A stretch of 64,000 bases of DNA from Metallyticus violacea (taxonomy: Eukaryota > Arthropoda > Insecta > Mantodea > Metallyticidae). Under the pieces are notes generated by a model that did no database searches, was not told where the DNA came from, and saw only the letters and a list, made by a program, of their open reading frames with translations. Location of the stretch: the NCBI GenBank assembly GCA_030762175.1, contig CM060841.1, forward strand, positions 14,299,001-14,363,000, read 5' to 3'. Numbering within the stretch: the stretch's first letter is position 1; every line of letters begins with the position of its first letter. The position numbers were made by a program, and so were the translations under genes. Shown here piece after piece: positions 1-10,430 of the stretch.

Positions 1-80
1 CTGAACAAGACTTATTGGCCGTCTCACCTTTATATTGAACGGGATCCTCATGGCCAGAGATGTTAAAAATTGTTTTATAA
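1..80 (+). mobile_element. SINE-B 3' remnant cut by the window edge
   Basis: The first 80 bases align with the last third of the SINE-B family (compare 9435-9524 and 12710-12797): the blocks TTGGCCGTCTCAC, TTGAACGGGA and GAGATGTTAAA occur in the right order. The copy is strongly diverged, so it is old. Its head lies outside the window. Confidence 0.7.
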
Positions 81-1331
81 TGTGATCTTTTACATTGCTT
101 TAATTATTTTCATTTCACTACCTTGAAAGCTTTTTGTGCTTTTAATTTTATTTTTATGTTTAATTGTTAAACTTTCATTTAATAAAACTTTCAGATCATC
201 TTCCGAGGCAATGAATAAAATCTAACAATCGGTAACCTTCGGGTTTCTTAAGCATCTAACATCAAGTTAGTACACTCAAACACAGGATATGAGGTAAACA
301 AGAATTGATGAGTGACAGGCGTAAGGGAAAAGGGGGCTTTGTAGCTGGTGACCTATAGTACCCCTTCCATCTTTTGTCTATGGTGCAGTATCAACATAAC
401 TTCATTCCTGTTTAGTGCTTAGCAATTCCGTTGCCAACAATGAACATTTCTTTTGGATTTCAAATGTTCTAGTATTTAATGACTTTGTACTTTTAGCATA
501 TATCCAAATTTGTTTTTTTAAAAATTGTGACAAATAATACATAGCCAACACGTAAGCCCACATTTGCCCTATACTTTCTTTGAAAGGTTTCGACACATAT
601 TTTCTCCTCTTTTAGCTAACTATTCAAATTAGTAAGTTTTATAAGAGAATTATTATAGCATAAATCATTATTTAAAGCGGTTAATGTATTTAAATGAGAA
701 AAGAAAAATGATGCAGGGAACAGTTTTTTTTTTTTTTTTATTAAGATGTATATAGGAAGATTTCGCCTATTCACTTGAGCGTTTCTGTTTGATCAGTGTG
801 TATATGTATGTTCTATGCCTTTCTTTCTGTCACTGAAAACTCTTTTTGGAAACGCTTCACATTCGTTAATGACGCATCATAATTGGGGGGGGGGGGAATG
901 AAGAAAGTGAATATTGAGTCACATGTTGCAATTGTCGATATGTTGCTAGAAGTTAAATTGTAGCTACAACAAAGCTTTTAGCTCTCGGGAACTGTGAGCT
1001 TTCTCATCCTCTTGAATAACCATGGCGAGGTTTGCCCTTAAGCGCTTCACGATTCTGTGGGCCGAAAGATTCCTTCCTTGATCGTAGTACCACTCAGTTC
1101 CGCGAATTTTCTCTTCAGGTGCTTGAACGTCTTTTCTTATCGATTAACGTATTGGGCTCAGTGTTGCCAACCTAAATTATTTCAAATTCCTTTTGAATAC
1201 TTCGCTAAACCGTAAAGAGAACTGATCTATATAATAAATATAAGAGGCAAGTAAAGTGTTTTAAGCGCAATATTGCTTTCTTTCTTTTTTCTTTTTTTTT
1301 TACATCGACACTATTTTAAAGACGGAGAATA
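81..1331. other. Non-coding, AT-rich; no gene seen
   Basis: Holds a T run at 724-739 and a G run at 885-896, otherwise plain AT-rich sequence. The short minus-strand frame at 402-596 has no recognisable motif and no convincing splice sites. Confidence 0.6.
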
Positions 1332-1606
1332 CCGCCACTGGTGGCTGAGGTAGTTAAGGCGTGGAATCGTTAACGGGAGGTCTGGGGTTCAAATTCCGCC
1401 AGAACCGCCCTCCCTGATTGAGGTTTTATTTCCAGGTTTTCCGCAGTCCTCATAAATGGCAAATGCCGGGGCGGTTCCTAATCTTAGGCTGGAACGTTTC
1501 CTTCCTTGAAAAATCCTTTCCCAATTTATCGCTTCATCTCATGTATCACCAGTGTTCACTGCCTTTGGTGCCTCAGTAGTAAAAACGGGCGTTAAACACT
1601 ACTCAA
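1332..1606 (+). mobile_element. SINE-A, full length, diverged
   Basis: Full-length member of the tRNA-derived SINE-A family. The 5' head resembles a tRNA with the internal RNA polymerase III promoter: an A-box-like block near 1341-1358 and a B-box-like block (GGTTCAAATTCC) near 1385-1396. A family-specific body follows (CAGTCCTCATAAATGG, CAAATGCCGG, TCCTTTCCC, CATCTCATGTATC) and the element ends in CGGGCGTTAAACACT plus a short A-rich tail. The B-box has lost its central CG (TTCAAAT instead of TTCGAAT), a usual sign of CpG decay. I saw no convincing flanking duplication. Confidence 0.9.
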
Positions 1607-1686
1607 ATGTGAGAATGTTTTATGTTGACAATTGTTGTCATTAGTCAAGTACGTTAAATATAACCAAATATTTTATGACGAAAACA

Positions 1687-1690
1687 GTTG

Positions 1691-1728
<38 letters not shown>

Positions 1729-1755
1729 TGTTGTTGTTGTTGTTGTTGTTGTTGT
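1687..1755. repeat. Compound (TTG)n(TTA)n(TTG)n microsatellite
   Basis: Uninterrupted triplets: TTG, then about 14 TTA units, then TTG again. The compound form suggests point mutation within a single expanding array. Confidence 0.95.
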
Positions 1756-2700
1756 GTTTTTCCTTCTCTCTCTCACACGTTAAATCAGGAATTAAACATT
1801 GAAAGCGCCATCCACTGCCAATAAATAAAAAGATGCAAAAGGCTAGTAAATCAAACAAACTTAACGAAATTTCCTTTTCTTTTGTCTGCTTTAACTAATA
1901 AAAATTCGTGAAGGAAGCCGGTATGAATGGAGGCTTATATTTGATGCATAAAAAGCAATCGGATGTGAAAGGATATTTGCAAAAGCTTTTCAAGATATGC
2001 AAAAGAGGACTGGACTGTGGTTTAATTCCTGCATCTTTTAGCACAAAGGCTTACGCTTTAAACACGTTATACGTTCATTGTAGTATGCACATGTAGCAAA
2101 ATCCATACACTGTGTTTCCTATAGCTCCATTTCACGTACTGTTTGCATTCGCTGAATGCCTGGCCGGTGACTGTGAACCCATCTCTAGGATTTTGTACCT
2201 CTTTTGAATATGGTGCAGGGCTTTTGTTGTGTTGCCGCCAACAACTTGTAGCAATACTCTTATTTCTTATTTCATACATTGCCTAAGTGTTTTAAGATAT
2301 TAGCACTAAACGACAGCATTTTCCGACGTGATGTTCCACAAACTACGACAGTATATAAAAATAACCGAAATAGTTTTACAACCAATACGTAATGACTCAT
2401 GGAAGTTCGGCCATTTATTTTGGTTAAAATGGCAGGCAAAAAAGCACTTGAAATACGGAAAACAGGCAGTAATATAATTAAAATAATCATTTTTAAAAGT
2501 GATAACAGCGAGTATTATCGCTCATTAATAATGAACATAGGTCTTTAAGATACTTAATAATTTCTTTATCACATTTAACGTACTTTTCTTGGTTACAAGC
2601 AACAACAAGACGTGTTTCCAAGGTAACAACTGTCATAGTCAGCCGCTTGTCAGAGAGAACATTTTGCATCATGGAAAAAGAACGTTCTACTTCCGCTGAA
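1756..2700. other. Non-coding; no gene seen
   Basis: Three overlapping frames of 60-72 codons on both strands at 1908-2490, with no shared motif, signal peptide or good splice signals. I regard them as chance frames. Confidence 0.5.
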
Positions 2701-2714
2701 GCGATTGGAGCATA

Positions 2715-2936
2715 CCGCCACGAGTTTCCAGGTTTTCCTCAGTCCTCATAAATGCAAATGCCGGGGAGACCCTAATCTTCTGGAACGCTTCCATCCTTAA
2801 AAAAAAAAAATAAATAAATAAAAATAAAAAAATAAAAAAAAAACTTTCCCAATATATCATTTCATCTCATGTATCATCAGTGTCCACAGTCTGTGGTGCC
2901 TCAGTAGTAAAAATGGGCGTTAAACACCACTAAAAA
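2715..2936 (+). mobile_element. SINE-A lacking its promoter boxes, with 14-bp target duplication
   Basis: The head (CCGCCACGAG) jumps straight to TTTCCAGGTTTTCCTCAG, so the segment carrying both the A- and B-boxes is missing. The rest of the body is normal apart from an expanded A/AAAT run at about 2799-2845. The copy is flanked by GCGATTGGAGCATA (2701-2714) and GTGATTGGAGCATA (2937-2950), a 14-bp duplication with one mismatch, which is direct evidence of target-primed retrotransposition. Either the boxes were lost after insertion, or the inserted RNA already lacked them. Confidence 0.92.
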
Positions 2937-3053
2937 GTGATTGGAGCATATTTAAAACAAGCTCTTTTGGAAGGACTCATACCAGTTACAACAGAACATT
3001 CACCTTTCAGGAATTCATGGAAATGTTGATCAAGACAAAGAAAAGTCGTTATA

Positions 3054-3372
3054 AATAGTACTGGCGAATGAGCAAAAGATGCGCAGTGGTTTCTGGTAGA
3101 ATTATTTTTCTGTTTATGCGTTTAGAGGGGAATGAGGTTAGTATATCTCTTACTTTCGTACTGAACACGTTGTAGGGACGGTTTATTGCACAGCTGTACC
3201 GCTCTCATCTTCCTCGATTGGAATTGTTTGTTACGTTTCTGCAGCTGGGAACTACGCTGATGACCTGAGAAGTTAAAGAGCGTCCATAAATAAAAAAGCT
3301 GGGAAGTTACCCCAACAAACATTTTCTAGAATTGTCTCGCGCGGATCGAAGAGGTCATTCGCCAGTACTATT
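3054..3372. repeat. 319-bp unit bounded by exact 18-bp inverted repeats
   Basis: AATAGTACTGGCGAATGA at 3054-3071 recurs as its exact reverse complement at 3355-3372. The enclosed 283 bp carry a short SINE-B tail and no transposase. This could be a small non-autonomous DNA element (MITE-like). I found no clear target duplication and no second copy in the window. Confidence 0.55.
3252..3296 (+). mobile_element. SINE-B, 45-bp 5'-truncated copy
   Basis: Matches only the extreme 3' end of SINE-B (CTGATGACCTGAG...GTTAAAGAGCGTCC, then an A-rich tail). It is flanked by AGCTGGGAA at 3243-3251 and 3297-3305, a 9-bp duplication, so it looks like a severely 5'-truncated insertion rather than erosion of a longer copy. 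Confidence 0.75.
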
Positions 3373-3587
3373 CAAAACTACAGTACTTCCCTCGACCTCT
3401 CTATTTATTGCTATTCGTATGCCCGAAGTAACCTGAGTTCCTTTCACTAATGAAGGTTCTGCTATTTAAAGAATTTAAGCAAATGGGTTGAGGAGAAATT
3501 TTTTGACTGGTTGAAAAGAAATAAATGTACAACAAAATTCTCAATAGATATTTTTGTGAGGTGAACATGTAAATTATTATAATTTCC

Positions 3588-3812
3588 TTCTTTTGTGAAG
3601 AACTTAATAGCAGCTGGACACTCCATTTTGAACATGTCACAATCTTCTACACATTAGCTTCTTTATGCAACTATATCTGAACAACTTAACGTAGCGAGCG
3701 GAAGTTACAGCTGCAATTATTTACTTAACAGATAAGGTACGACATCTGATAAGGGTTTTGTGAAGGCGATAACCCTTATCGGCGAGGCCGGAAACTTATG
3801 AACAAACCTAAT
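3588..3812 (-). mobile_element. Mariner lineage 1: isolated 5' end
   Basis: Read on the minus strand this matches the 5' terminal repeat, leader and first codons of the mariner at 22106-23371: the CATAAGTTTCCGGCC terminal block (3787-3800), the hairpin-like AACCCTTATC segment and the start of the transposase (MFKME..AIKFF). Similarity stops near 3588. The rest of the element is absent. The leader has an internal inverted repeat (GATAAGGGTT...AACCCTTATC, about 3758-3780), so the DNA can fold on itself. The minus-strand frame at 3401-3640 runs out of the fragment into unrelated sequence. Confidence 0.8.
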
Positions 3813-4289
3813 TTACCTAATCCGTGAAGTGAAGATGATGCTACATAATGACTTTATTTCATTTATATTCCCTTTCTAAAGTTTAAGGTATGGCACATCT
3901 GTTGAAATTCAAATGATTTATCTATTGTTCAAAACCTCTTTTTTCATAGTCTGTTTAGAATACTCAAAACACACTGTTCAGTTTTATATCACTTTAAAAA
4001 CAGCGATACAAAGACGTCATCCGTAAAATAAGGCATCGTTTTTACAGTTACGGTTCTTCTAGCACGCAAAAAAATTTAAGATATTCCTGAGCCCCCCCTC
4101 TCTTCCCCCCCCCCCCTGAATCGCTTATGCCAGTCAAAGATTCTAATTTGTCTAAAGCATGTTTAATATAAGCTTGCTGCGTCATTTTGCATAGTGTTTT
4201 TGTGCAGTAGAACATAAAAGAATTGCCATGCTTTGCTGCAACTACAGATGCGATACCTCCCCCGTTCTAAAATTCTCGGCCTGACAAAG
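3813..4289. other. Non-coding; no gene seen
   Basis: AT-rich, with a C-rich tract (about 4090-4117) and nothing else recognisable. Confidence 0.5.
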
Positions 4290-5400
4290 TAAACACAAGA
4301 TTTAAGATATTTTTGTTTATTTTTTACAACATAGTTATCTTGTAAATAAATACACCTAGTCCAACAACATTACACTTTTTAATACCTTCAGTAAACTAAA
4401 ATTTATTTAATTGTGAAAAATAAGCATCTATCTCAGTTCCAACCTCATCATTTGATGTAGACCTTCGTTCACCCAGCCATTTCTTCAGATTTGGGAACAA
4501 AAAAGTAATGGTTGGGAGCCAAATCCGATGGATATGAAAGCACTTGGAAACGAAGGTCATCAGTTTTGCAGCAATAATTCCCGACGTGTGTGAAGGTGCA
4601 TTGTCGTTATGAAAGAGAACTTTCTTTTTCGCAAGGTGCGGACGTTTAGCCTGAATAGCATCCTTCAGTTGGTCCAGTAGTGCCGTGTAATATTCTCCGG
4701 TGATGGCTCTGCTGTTCTGGAGATAGTCTACGAGCACCACACCATCAGAATTCCAAAAAATCGTTGCCATGACTTTTACTGCAGATGGAATCGTTTTTGC
4801 TTTCTTTGCTGCACTTTCACCTGTTGCCACCCACTGTTTGGACTGCTCCTTCGTCTCTGGCATATAGTGATGACTCCATTTTTCATCTGCTGTCATGAAA
4901 TGTCGGAGAAACTCACTAGAATGATATTTAAACAAGTGTAACACTCTTGCAAAATGTTAATTTGAATGAGTTTTTGGCCCATTGTTAACAAACACGGCAC
5001 CCATAACTTAATGTAAAATGTAGTAGACACGATCTATCGAGGTCTTTGATATGTCAACCAACTTGCGTACCTTCAATCTTCGATCATTGTGAATTTTTAT
5101 TACAATCTCATCGGTCGTACCAGTTTCGAGACACCCTGAACGCTCATCATCTTGAATGGATGTACAACCACGCTTAAATTCAGCCGCCCTCTTTTAAACC
5201 GCCAAAAAACGAAATGGAAGAATAGTTTAATGTGGAATGCTAACTCCTTTAGTATTTCTGTTGAGGTTAAACACTTCTAAACAAAGTACTTTATCAGTTT
5301 TATCCATTATGCAGAAAATGTTCAATACTGATTTGTTTACACGATGGTCACAAACAGGTGACTACACTTAAGTGTTTGAAACTTTACAGCGCGTCATTTA
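4290..5400 (-). mobile_element. Mariner lineage 2 (SETMAR-like), decayed full-length copy
   Basis: Limits are estimated from coding homology, because I could not pair terminal inverted repeats with confidence. The minus strand carries a whole degenerate mariner transposase (described in the next entry). About 100 bp of AT-rich sequence on each side fits the usual size of mariner untranslated ends. Confidence 0.7.
4396..5307 (-). pseudogene. Mariner transposase pseudogene, SETMAR-like
   Basis: A mariner transposase cuts and pastes its own element; this copy cannot. The frame starts at MDKTDKV (5307). Segments of the helix-turn-helix DNA-binding half follow in shifting frames: RAAEFKRG, then SIQDDERSG, then DRRLKVRKLVDISKTS, with a stop near 4990. 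From 4944 a 182-codon open frame holds the catalytic half: first Asp in TADEKW, then ATIFWNSDG and GEYYTALL, and second Asp in FHNDNAPSH. The third Asp block is out of frame and reads PSDLAPNHY, where active mariners have D (usually PSDY), so the third catalytic residue is lost as well. C-terminal FPNLKKWLGE and DEVGTEIDAYFSQL are retained. Frameshifts, stops and a lost active-site residue make it a clear pseudogene. Confidence 0.88.
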
Positions 5401-5544
5401 AGTATGATATTTAACAACGATCACGGCATCTCTGAGTCAGGTCGAGAACTTTTCCAACACCACTCCAATGACACTCTCAGCACTTTAACGAAGATTTCAC
5501 CTTTCTGCGGCAGTAGTCGTTGTGCTCAAAAGCGGTTTATTAGC

Positions 5545-5649
5545 ATGCAGCAATTAAACCAGTTCACCCTCGTACTTGGAGTATTGCTACTGTATGCTGC
5601 AACAGTATTCACACACACTAGAAGGGGTAGAATATCAAACTCTGTCCAA
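5545..5649 (+). CDS. Candidate first exon with signal-peptide-like N-terminus
   Basis: Open from ATG at 5545 to a splice-donor-like CAA|GTAAGG at 5649/5650: 35 codons, beginning MQQLNQF. A hydrophobic stretch (TLVLGVLLLYAATVF) is followed by a basic HTRRGR segment, the shape of a secretory signal or signal anchor. The frame also stays open upstream to about 5404, so the start is not certain. No downstream plus-strand exon was identified. A minus-strand frame overlaps it. This is a hypothesis from composition and one splice signal only. Confidence 0.28.
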
Positions 5650-6040
5650 GTAAGGAACACCTGATGTGACATGTTTCTTTGTTGCTTTCTCCTTGTAATC
5701 TTAAAGTGCTTCTTGTCACATAATACCCACACCGATTTCAGGGTTGTAAATAAGTCGAATTAACGATATATATTATGTCTTATGCTTCCTCTGCAGCACA
5801 TCTTTGCTATTTCTATTGCTTCCAAGTACGTTTTAAATTATATTTAGGGTAAGTTTTGGTTAAACCCTCACAATTTATTAGTTTTAATTTTAATATGTCT
5901 GTTTAAATGTTTCCAGTGTTATAAGTTGAAAACAAAAATGAAATAACTTGAAAGAATATTTCCCCCGAAAGACCTTTTCAAGGACGGTAGTAACATTAAA
6001 CGCCTAGAATTGGCTTCTTTGTTTCTGGCATTTGAAAGTT

Positions 6041-6192
6041 TTAGCTATCTGCGTGCAGTATATCCTTTTTTATCTGTTCAACGTTAGGAGATAGATAACT
6101 AACTGCATGGTCGCTCGCCCACTGGGCTGTATGCTGAAGACCGGAGCGCAGTTGGTGTTCAGTGCCCGATATGCATGCCTCGCAATGACTGA
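6041..6192 (-). CDS. Candidate terminal exon, unknown product
   Basis: On the minus strand, an acceptor-like TTGTTCAG at about 6193-6200 precedes about 50 open codons ending in a TAA at 6043-6041. The peptide contains SHCEACISGTEHQLRSG and ends NVEQIKKDILHADS. The sequence is more GC-rich than its surroundings, which is why I flag it. There is no recognised domain. Chance remains quite possible. Confidence 0.22.
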
Positions 6193-6199
6193 CTGAACA

Positions 6200-7308
6200 A
6201 GCGGCGTTTGTACCGGGTAAAAGGGGTGAACCAGAAAGAGAGAGAGATATCAATGAGTACAATGAAAAAAATTTTGAGACATTTGACAACCTGACTTTCC
6301 ACTTGTATCTACTGGAGTAGCACTGCTGTGCAGGTGAGTGTTATGAATGGGATATTTGCGGTGGAGGTGGAGGGGAAAGGTGACCCACAGTTTTGTTGTG
6401 CACTGAATGTCGTAAAACGGCCTAGTCAATTGCATTACAGGAATGGTTGTAATGTTTGGTACATGCATTTACTTTCTGAGACAGTTCTTTCATGTATTTG
6501 CAGTGAAAGTTTCAAGGTTTAATAAAAATATCAACATACTTAGCGTTTGAATAATTCATTGTATATACTTAAAGTAAACTTAAGCTATCATTGAAAGCAA
6601 TGTTCTTACGTAACCATTCAATAAAACGCAATAAAATATTTTGTTTAATAATTTAGAGGAATATATATATTATATATTAATTATATATATAATTAATATA
6701 TATAAATTAATTTCAGTCAATAATGCCTTGACTGCGTGCGTATGTGCAAAAACACAACTTGTACACGTAGAAATCCAGTTTGAAACTTGCAGGTGCTCAT
6801 TATGCACAGCGCGCGCACCTCCTTGTATCAAACAGATTTGGATTGTGTACAAGGTCAGGGAGCACGTGTCTTGTCCCAGCCCCGCTCCGACTGGCACTGA
6901 GAACTCCGATTACAAATTACGACTTACACAAAATATACATGCTAAATTATGGGGGGAAATGGAAAGTGAAGAGAACAAGGGGGGGGGGGGAGAGCTGACC
7001 AGTCGTGTTCTATTGAGTTTTTAATATGTCTTGTTTAATCAATCAATATTTGAATAAGGCTATCAAAAGTTCACAAAACTTTTTTAAAAAACGCAAATGT
7101 AAATGTATGTTTTCATTTGGTTCCTACATGTAATCTTCTTAACTGATGATATGTATATCCCTTCAACCCGATATATGAACCGCATATATCTCTCCCACAC
7201 GTTCAAAATAGTTTTGCTGAGAAAAGCTCGCTTACTGCACAACAGTTTGAAATGATTACGTAACTTTTTTCTTCACTTCTTGTTTCGGCTCAACGAACGA
7301 AGTTCATT
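6200..7308. other. Non-coding, with AT palindromes and a G run
   Basis: Contains a near-palindromic AT block at 6661-6711 (ATATATAATTAATATATAT type, able to form a cruciform) and a G run at 6979-6990. CAG|GTGAGTG at about 6329-6338 is a perfect splice-donor consensus, but I found no upstream open frame with an acceptor. The longest frame (6641-7024, plus strand) begins inside the AT palindrome and ends in the G run, and I do not consider it coding. Confidence 0.45.
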
Positions 7309-7310
7309 TA

Positions 7311-8599
7311 CCAGGGTACGATCATAAGTTTCCAGTCTAACCATTATTTAGGTATGCTAAAGACAAAAACTATATTTCACTTTACAGTATAGTTTATTGC
7401 AATACACTTCTCATATCTTTGAATTGACATTTCAATCCCATCCTCCCCACAAATAGTCAGAAGTATTGTGTGCAAAACCGGCATATAGCATCCATCACTT
7501 CTTCGTTACACTTAAATTTCCTTCCTCGAAGATCCTTCTTGAGTTATGAGAAGAGGAAATACTCTCTGGGAGCTAGATCTGAGCTGTAGGGGGGATGCTC
7601 GATCTCCTAGAAGCCACATCTTCACAGCTTCCTTTGCAACAACAACTATGTGCACAGGCAGGCGCGTTGTCGTGAAGAAGATGCACACCACACTCAGCTT
7701 TCCTCGCCTTTTTTCTTTGATGGAAACACTTAGTCTGTGTAGTAGGCCAGCATAGTACTCCCCATTTACTGTGGTATTCCTCTCCTTGAAGTCAATGAAG
7801 AGTATTCCTTCATAGTTCCAAAAGATTGTGGCCATGTTTTTCTTGGTTGACTGAATGATCACCTTGGCCTTTAGAGGCGGTGCTTCGCCAGGTTTACTTC
7901 GCCACTCCATTGATTCTCTTTTGGACAAGGGATCATAGAAGAGGACCATAGTTTTTTCTGCTGTAACAATGGTTTGCAGAACTTCTCTCTCGTTGCAACG
8001 CCAGAGCTCCAAAAATGCCTGACAACAGATGACTCGTTGCTGCTTTTGCACTGAGGAAAGAAGTTTAGGTACCCATCTTGCACTAACCTTATTCATGTTT
8101 AAATGATCATGAATAATTCGAAGGATTGTTGTTTTCGAAAGGCCCAATCTTGCTGCTATATCTGTAACTTTGAGCCGCCGGTCTTCCATAATTTCTCCTT
8201 CCACAAGAGCGATGTTTTCAGGAGTGAGCAACTCCAAGGGCCGACCGGCACGCTCTTCATCTTCAATGCTTTCTCGACCATTCCAAAAAGTTTAACTCGT
8301 TCTCTTACGGTACAATATGAGGAGGATGTTTCCCCATATACACCTTCCAATCGCTGTTTAATTTCATTTGGAGTAAGTCCTTTTCTGAAAAGTTTAATAA
8401 CAGCTGGAAATTCCATTTTGAACATGTCACAATGTTCTATACCTAACCTTCTTTATGCAACTACTGAACAACTGAACACAGCGCAGTGGAAGTTACAGTT
8501 GCAATTATTTACTTAACTGATAAGATATAACACCAGATAAGGGTTTTGTGAAGGTGACAATCCTTATCGGCGAGGTTGGAAAATTATAGACCTACCCTC
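7311..8599 (-). mobile_element. Mariner lineage 1, full-length decayed copy
   Basis: The ends are defined by matching terminal inverted repeats: CCAGGGTACGATCATAAG at the low end, and the complement of GAGGGTAGGTCTATAA at the high end. A TA lies at each border (7309-7310 and 8600-8601), the standard mariner target duplication. Length is 1,289 bp, normal for mariner. It has the same family leader hairpin (about 8537-8570) as the copies at 3588-3812 and 22106-23371. Confidence 0.9.
7512..8425 (-). pseudogene. Mariner lineage 1 transposase pseudogene
   Basis: The N-terminus starts at 8425 (MFKMEFPAVIKLF, KGLTPNEIKQRLEG) and runs into a frameshift after RVKLFGM. A second frame from 8237 carries LTPENIALVEGEI, the DNA-binding block MEDRRLKVTDIAARLGLS and the linker SARWVPKLLSS. 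The first catalytic block reads TAEKTMVLFY where the sister copy at 22503 has TGDETVVLYY, so the first Asp is gone. After GKLSVV another frameshift destroys HDNAPVH and the PDLAPSDY block. At least two frameshifts plus the lost Asp mean it is inactive. Confidence 0.9.
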
Positions 8600-8601
8600 T
8601 A

Positions 8602-9085
8602 CTAGTAATCATATATACATAGGTATAAACACTTTTATTCAGTCGTCAAGCATTCACAATCAGGCCGGAAGCGGAAAGCAAGCGGCACAGTTGAGGTTTA
8701 TTCTAGTCGTATATGAATAAAAAGTGCACCTTGTATATGTGACATATTAACAGAGCCCCATTAAAGAGTTTTGAAATAATTATGGTGCTATCTAAAGAGT
8801 CGATTTATATTCCCACCGCAGAAGCTTTAACTTAATATCACCGTGAGCGCTGTCACATGCCAATAACGGTATCAGCGCTATATCGATATATTTACTCACA
8901 CATATGAAGAAAGGGTGTGCTAAAAGTAACTGCTTTCATTTTCAATTTTTTTAGTATCTGCTTAAGAAACTGCGCTCATTCGCAGCAGTTCTCTATCCAC
9001 ATTGACTTAAGCGGTCTAGAATATTCATTATACATTGTGGAACTCTTCATCAGAGATTTTAAAGAAACAATTTTCATACACAACC
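8602..9085. other. Non-coding; no gene seen
   Basis: Plain AT-rich sequence. The plus-strand frame at 8917-9117 runs into the SINE-like repeat that follows and has no supporting signals. Confidence 0.5.
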
Positions 9086-9231
9086 GCCACTATAACCGAC
9101 GGGATGGCTCAGGCTAACACTTGGGTTTCAATTCTCATTGGACCGGTCATCCTAACCCTGGGTTTTCTCGCGGTTCTCCTGATCACTTAGGCGAATACTT
9201 GCATGGATATGTACATTCCACGAATTTTCCA
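9086..9231 (+). mobile_element. Possible tRNA-derived SINE fragment, family D
   Basis: GACGGGATGGCTCAGG resembles an A-box, and GGGTTTCAATTCTC about 20 bp on resembles a decayed B-box. The two are closer together than in a tRNA (normally 30-60 bp), so there is an internal deletion or the match is by chance. It abuts the SINE-B that follows. There is no second copy in the window. Confidence 0.4.
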
Positions 9232-9241
9232 CTCTCCAATT

Positions 9242-9546
9242 GTTCGTCTTTGTGGTCTAGTGGTAACAATATTTGCATTGTACACCCAAGATCACGGGTT
9301 CAGTCCCGACTAGGGTCAATGGATTGTTTCGGGCGTAAAAATCCTAAGTATGGCTTCCTTCGGAAGGGAAGTAAAGCCGTGGGTCCCGTGTCGTACATTT
9401 ACGGCACGAAAAAAGAACCCAAGCCTGAAAGAAGAGGCCTCTGAGCAAAATTTATCGGCCGTTTTACGCCCTGAATAGAATGGGACGTTGATGACTTGAG
9501 GTGTTAAAGAGCGTCCGTAAATAATTCATATCAAAAATCAATAACG
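9242..9546 (+). mobile_element. SINE-B, full length, with 10-bp target duplication
   Basis: tRNA-like head with A-box-like TGGTCTAGTGGTAAC and B-box GGGTTCAGTCCC, then the family body: GGGCGTAAAAATCCTAAG, GGCTTCCTTCGGAAGG, GTGTCGTACATTTACGGC, CTGAAAGAAGAGGCC and TATCGGCCGTTTTACGCC, ending GTTAAAGAGCGTCCGTAAAT. CTCTCCAATT at 9232-9241 and 9547-9556 is a perfect 10-bp flanking duplication, giving exact limits and showing an extra 20-bp tail. The apparent 107-codon frame inside is a SINE translation, not a protein. Confidence 0.92.
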
Positions 9547-9627
9547 CTCTCCAATTTCAAATATTTTCATTCCGTTGGCTACCTTACAAGAATCAAAAGT
9601 GTGAGGGCAAGGCGGGCTGCAGCGTTG

Positions 9628-9812
9628 TCAGCTTTGGAAAGCTTTTCGCCTTCTAAAATAGAAGCAGACTTTCCGAAGGGCTTCACTGCGGTAGGACATG
9701 CTAAGAACGCCATTTGCGTCCACGCAGTAACTGCCCACATCTTTTCCTCCCGGAGGTGCCCCTGTTGGAGGCGTAGGCACAAAGGGCCAGCCGTGAGCGT
9801 ACCGAAAGTATC
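9628..9812 (-). CDS. Candidate exon with GW..VPTP motif
   Basis: On the minus strand, acceptor-like GCGGAGTAG|GA at 9813/9812 leads into an open frame ending in TGA (9630-9628). Motifs in order: YFRYAHGWPF, VPTPPTGAPPGGKD, then SEALRKVCFYFRRRK. The same order (YFG..GW..VPTP..PG.KD..RALR..F..RK) occurs at 51012-51262, also on the minus strand, suggesting paralogous exons or a shared dispersed repeat. An alternative frame (9579-9811) is also open and ends at ATTCTT|GTAAGG, a good donor (peptide includes SASILEGEKLSKADNAAARL), so the true frame is undecided. The local GC content is clearly raised. I do not recognise the product. Confidence 0.35.
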
Positions 9813-9859
9813 CTACTCCGCCCCACTCCAAGCAACCATCACTACTTTCTAACCTGTTA

Positions 9860-10430
9860 TAAAATACAAGACAGTGTTAAAAGTGACATTTTTGTGAGCA
9901 AATCTAGGAAGAAAATAACATCAATAGATATGCCATTTACTATTTTTAAACAGTCCTTAATATTTATAAGTAAATTAGTATTTATGAATTCAATTTATTT
10001 CTTGTTCTAAAAATATAATTCACAAATTCCTCACTAGTAGCATGAAAAGAAACGCGACGTAAACTTTTGATATGTTACTAATATCGTAGCGGTGGTAATT
10101 AATAGTTTTTAATGGACTTGATGTGGGGACTAATTAAAGTCCTGTTTTGTTATTACATTTAAAACCTGCTTTTCTCACGTTCAGTGCACAATGATGGGAT
10201 CAGTTGTTAGTTCCACGGCTGCCAACATGGATATTTATCAAATAAATCTCAGAAAGAAGTTTAACAGGCATTATGTAATATCGCTAATTGCACTATTGTC
10301 TGATTTCGAAACAGCTGTAAGGAATGTGAACATTTAAAAAAACAATACATTATAAAATATGTAATTTATATTCGCGTAAATAGATTAATAATCATCATCA
10401 CATTATATATTAAGTTGGTAACTCAGGAGG
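9860..10430. other. Non-coding; no gene seen
   Basis: AT-rich sequence without repeats I recognise. Confidence 0.5.

Noticed and set aside
6641..7024. 127-codon plus frame
   Set aside because: Runs from an AT palindrome into a G run; no motif and overlapped by frames on both strands.
9121..9444. 107-codon plus frame and similar recurring frames (FRLEVLYRAVNVRHGTHGF type) at many sites
   Set aside because: They are translations of the SINE-B repeat on either strand. They recur wherever SINE-B occurs and are not proteins.
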